From a virus: 29,103 bases of DNA. Both the position numbers and the translations under genes were made by a program. The stretch lies in IMG/VR virus record IMGVR_UViG_3300025870_000050, positions 1 through 29,103 of that record; one strand, written 5' to 3'. Below, one piece after another: positions 28,631-29,103 of the stretch (position 1 is the stretch's first letter; each line of letters starts with the position of its first letter). The notes under the pieces were generated by a model. The model was not told the origin of the DNA, did no database searches, and saw nothing but the letters and a program-made list of their open reading frames with translations.

Positions 28631-28656
28631 AAAAAACTGCAAAAAAAGTTTAGCCT

Positions 28657-28683
28657 TGAATCCTTTATTTCATAAGGGGTTCA
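28657..28683 (+). other. hairpin of promoter cassette 2
   Basis: TGAATCCTT (28657-28665) pairs with AAGGGGTTCA (28674-28683) with one bulge around TATTTCAT. Similar to the hairpin at 23712-23734 (CCTTATTTTACAAGG vs CCTTTATTTCATAAGG) and similarly placed upstream of a promoter. Between 28631 and 28783 there is no gene; only A-tracts, this hairpin and the promoter. Confidence 0.6.
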
Positions 28684-28715
28684 GGGCTTGCTTGTGTTTT
28701 TATTGAAGAAAGTTA

Positions 28716-28745
28716 TCGACACCTTGTCAGCTTTGTGTGCATTAT
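28716..28745 (+). promoter_or_regulatory. early promoter 2
   Basis: -35 TCGACA (28716-28721), 18-nt spacer, -10 CATTAT (28740-28745), with TTTGTGTGCATTAT identical to promoter 1. TTATCGACA (28713-28721) over the -35 is one base off a DnaA box (TTATNCACA). Drives the gene at 28784. Confidence 0.72.
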
Positions 28746-28783
28746 GCGTTCACCGAGAGGAACAACAACAAACCACCACAACA

Positions 28784-28942
28784 ATGACAACAGAAATAAG
28801 CAAAGACAACATCGCCAAAGAATCTTACTATAACCTTTGCCGCTTGGCGGAGATAACTGGGTACGCAAACCCAATTGCGGCGCTGAGGGTCACGAACGAA
28901 ACATTCCATGTAACCAAGGACGAATGCGGCAACATCATTTAA
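28784..28942 (+). CDS. small hypothetical early protein
   Basis: This 52-residue protein is the first gene after promoter 2. MTTEISKDNIAKESY, then LCRLAEITGYANPIAALRV, ends FHVTKDECGNII. The middle may be one or two helices. ACAACAACAAACCACCACAACA precedes it, with GAGAGGAA further up. No family recognised. Small early proteins like this often target host enzymes, but there is no direct evidence. Confidence 0.6.
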   Translation: MTTEISKDNIAKESYYNLCRLAEITGYANPIAALRVTNETFHVTKDECGNII

Positions 28943-28972
28943 AACGCAACCGCAACCATCCAAACCAACCAA

Positions 28973-28986
28973 GCCCCTTCGGGGGC
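28973..28986 (+). other. UUCG-tetraloop hairpin
   Basis: GCCCC-TTCG-GGGGC, a perfect five-pair stem with the extra-stable UUCG loop. It is followed by A/C-rich leader, not T-tract, so it is not a terminator; it may stabilise or pause the transcript before the last gene. Confidence 0.65.
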
Positions 28987-29008
28987 GCAACAACAACCAA
29001 CCAAAACA

Positions 29009-29103
29009 ATGACCATTACAGGATATAGACTAAGGACAGAAGGCGACAGCGTAGCAATCGAGGAATCCACGCTAGACCAACTCTTAAGCGCAAGGGGATG
29101 CGC
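29009..29103 (+). CDS. hypothetical early protein (3' truncated by window)
   Basis: Thirty-one codons are visible: MTITGYRLRTEGDSVAIEE, then STLDQLLSARGC. The start is preceded by CAACAACAACCAACCAAAACA, the A/C-rich leader of this genome, and by the UUCG hairpin. The reading frame continues past the right edge. Nothing can be said about function. Confidence 0.55.
   Translation, partial: MTITGYRLRTEGDSVAIEESTLDQLLSARGC

Noticed and set aside
1-29103. Lysogeny module or integrase
   Set aside because: No integrase, excisionase, Cro/CI pair or att-like pair could be recognised; the HTH gene at 3137 alone does not show lysogeny. The missing part of the genome could still hold one.

Overview
The window is one continuous, strictly rightward block of a tailed-phage genome (or an integrated copy of one). 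Every gene I can support is on the + strand. I see no integrase, lysogeny repressor, host gene, rRNA, tRNA, insertion sequence or CRISPR array. The phage is a siphovirus: the morphogenesis genes follow phage lambda order (small terminase, large terminase, gpW position, portal, ClpP-type protease with nested scaffold, major capsid, small protein, head-tail connector, gpZ-like, gpU-like, tube, assembly-chaperone position, tape measure) although the sequences look distant.

Layout. (1) 1-3092: replication and accessory genes. These are a GIY-YIG/T5orf172 nuclease entering from the left, an orphan DnaA domain IV protein, a single-stranded-DNA-binding-like protein with an acidic DDIPF tail, small unknowns, a DUF2384 (MbcA/ParS antitoxin-like) protein and a calcineurin-like phosphoesterase. 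(2) 3100-4190: a promoter lying almost on top of a helix-turn-helix gene, a coupled unknown gene, and a 146-bp A/T-tract-rich gap before the terminase. (3) 4191-15073: packaging, head, neck and tail. (4) 15078-22299: distal tail and receptor-binding proteins, including a protein with a duplicated domain, a large fibre and a pectate-lyase-fold tailspike. (5) 22312-23646: lysis cassette (holin-like, small lipoprotein, amidase endolysin, XhlA-like protein). (6) 23647-29103: an early region with many small genes, three small membrane proteins, a recombination/nuclease module, two tetrapeptide-repeat paralogues, a Lar-like zinc ribbon, a PD-(D/E)XK-like protein, a VRR-NUC nuclease, and the start of a second early unit.

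The most unusual element is the pair of adjacent paralogues at 26013-26659. A shared 33-residue N-terminal segment is followed by 9 or 24 uninterrupted copies of a four-residue G-x-H-x unit and a shared GKTYNP end. They are stop-start coupled between a recombination-module protein and a PD-(D/E)XK exonuclease. Other points of note are two near-identical promoter cassettes each preceded by a hairpin (about 23712-23815 and 28657-28765), an in-frame TGA at codon 6 of a tail gene followed by a perfect 16-nt palindrome, a 64-nt structured element before the endolysin, and an orphan DnaA domain.

Host. Most first genes of clusters have no Shine-Dalgarno sequence and instead sit behind A/C-rich leaders (AACAACAA or CCACCAACC). 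This points to a host with SD-independent initiation. The visible promoters look like sigma70 (-35 TTGACA-like), which argues against Bacteroidota; something like Verrucomicrobiota is my guess, at low confidence. The early genes at both ends suggest a circularly permuted or cos-ended genome whose missing part joins the right end to the left end.
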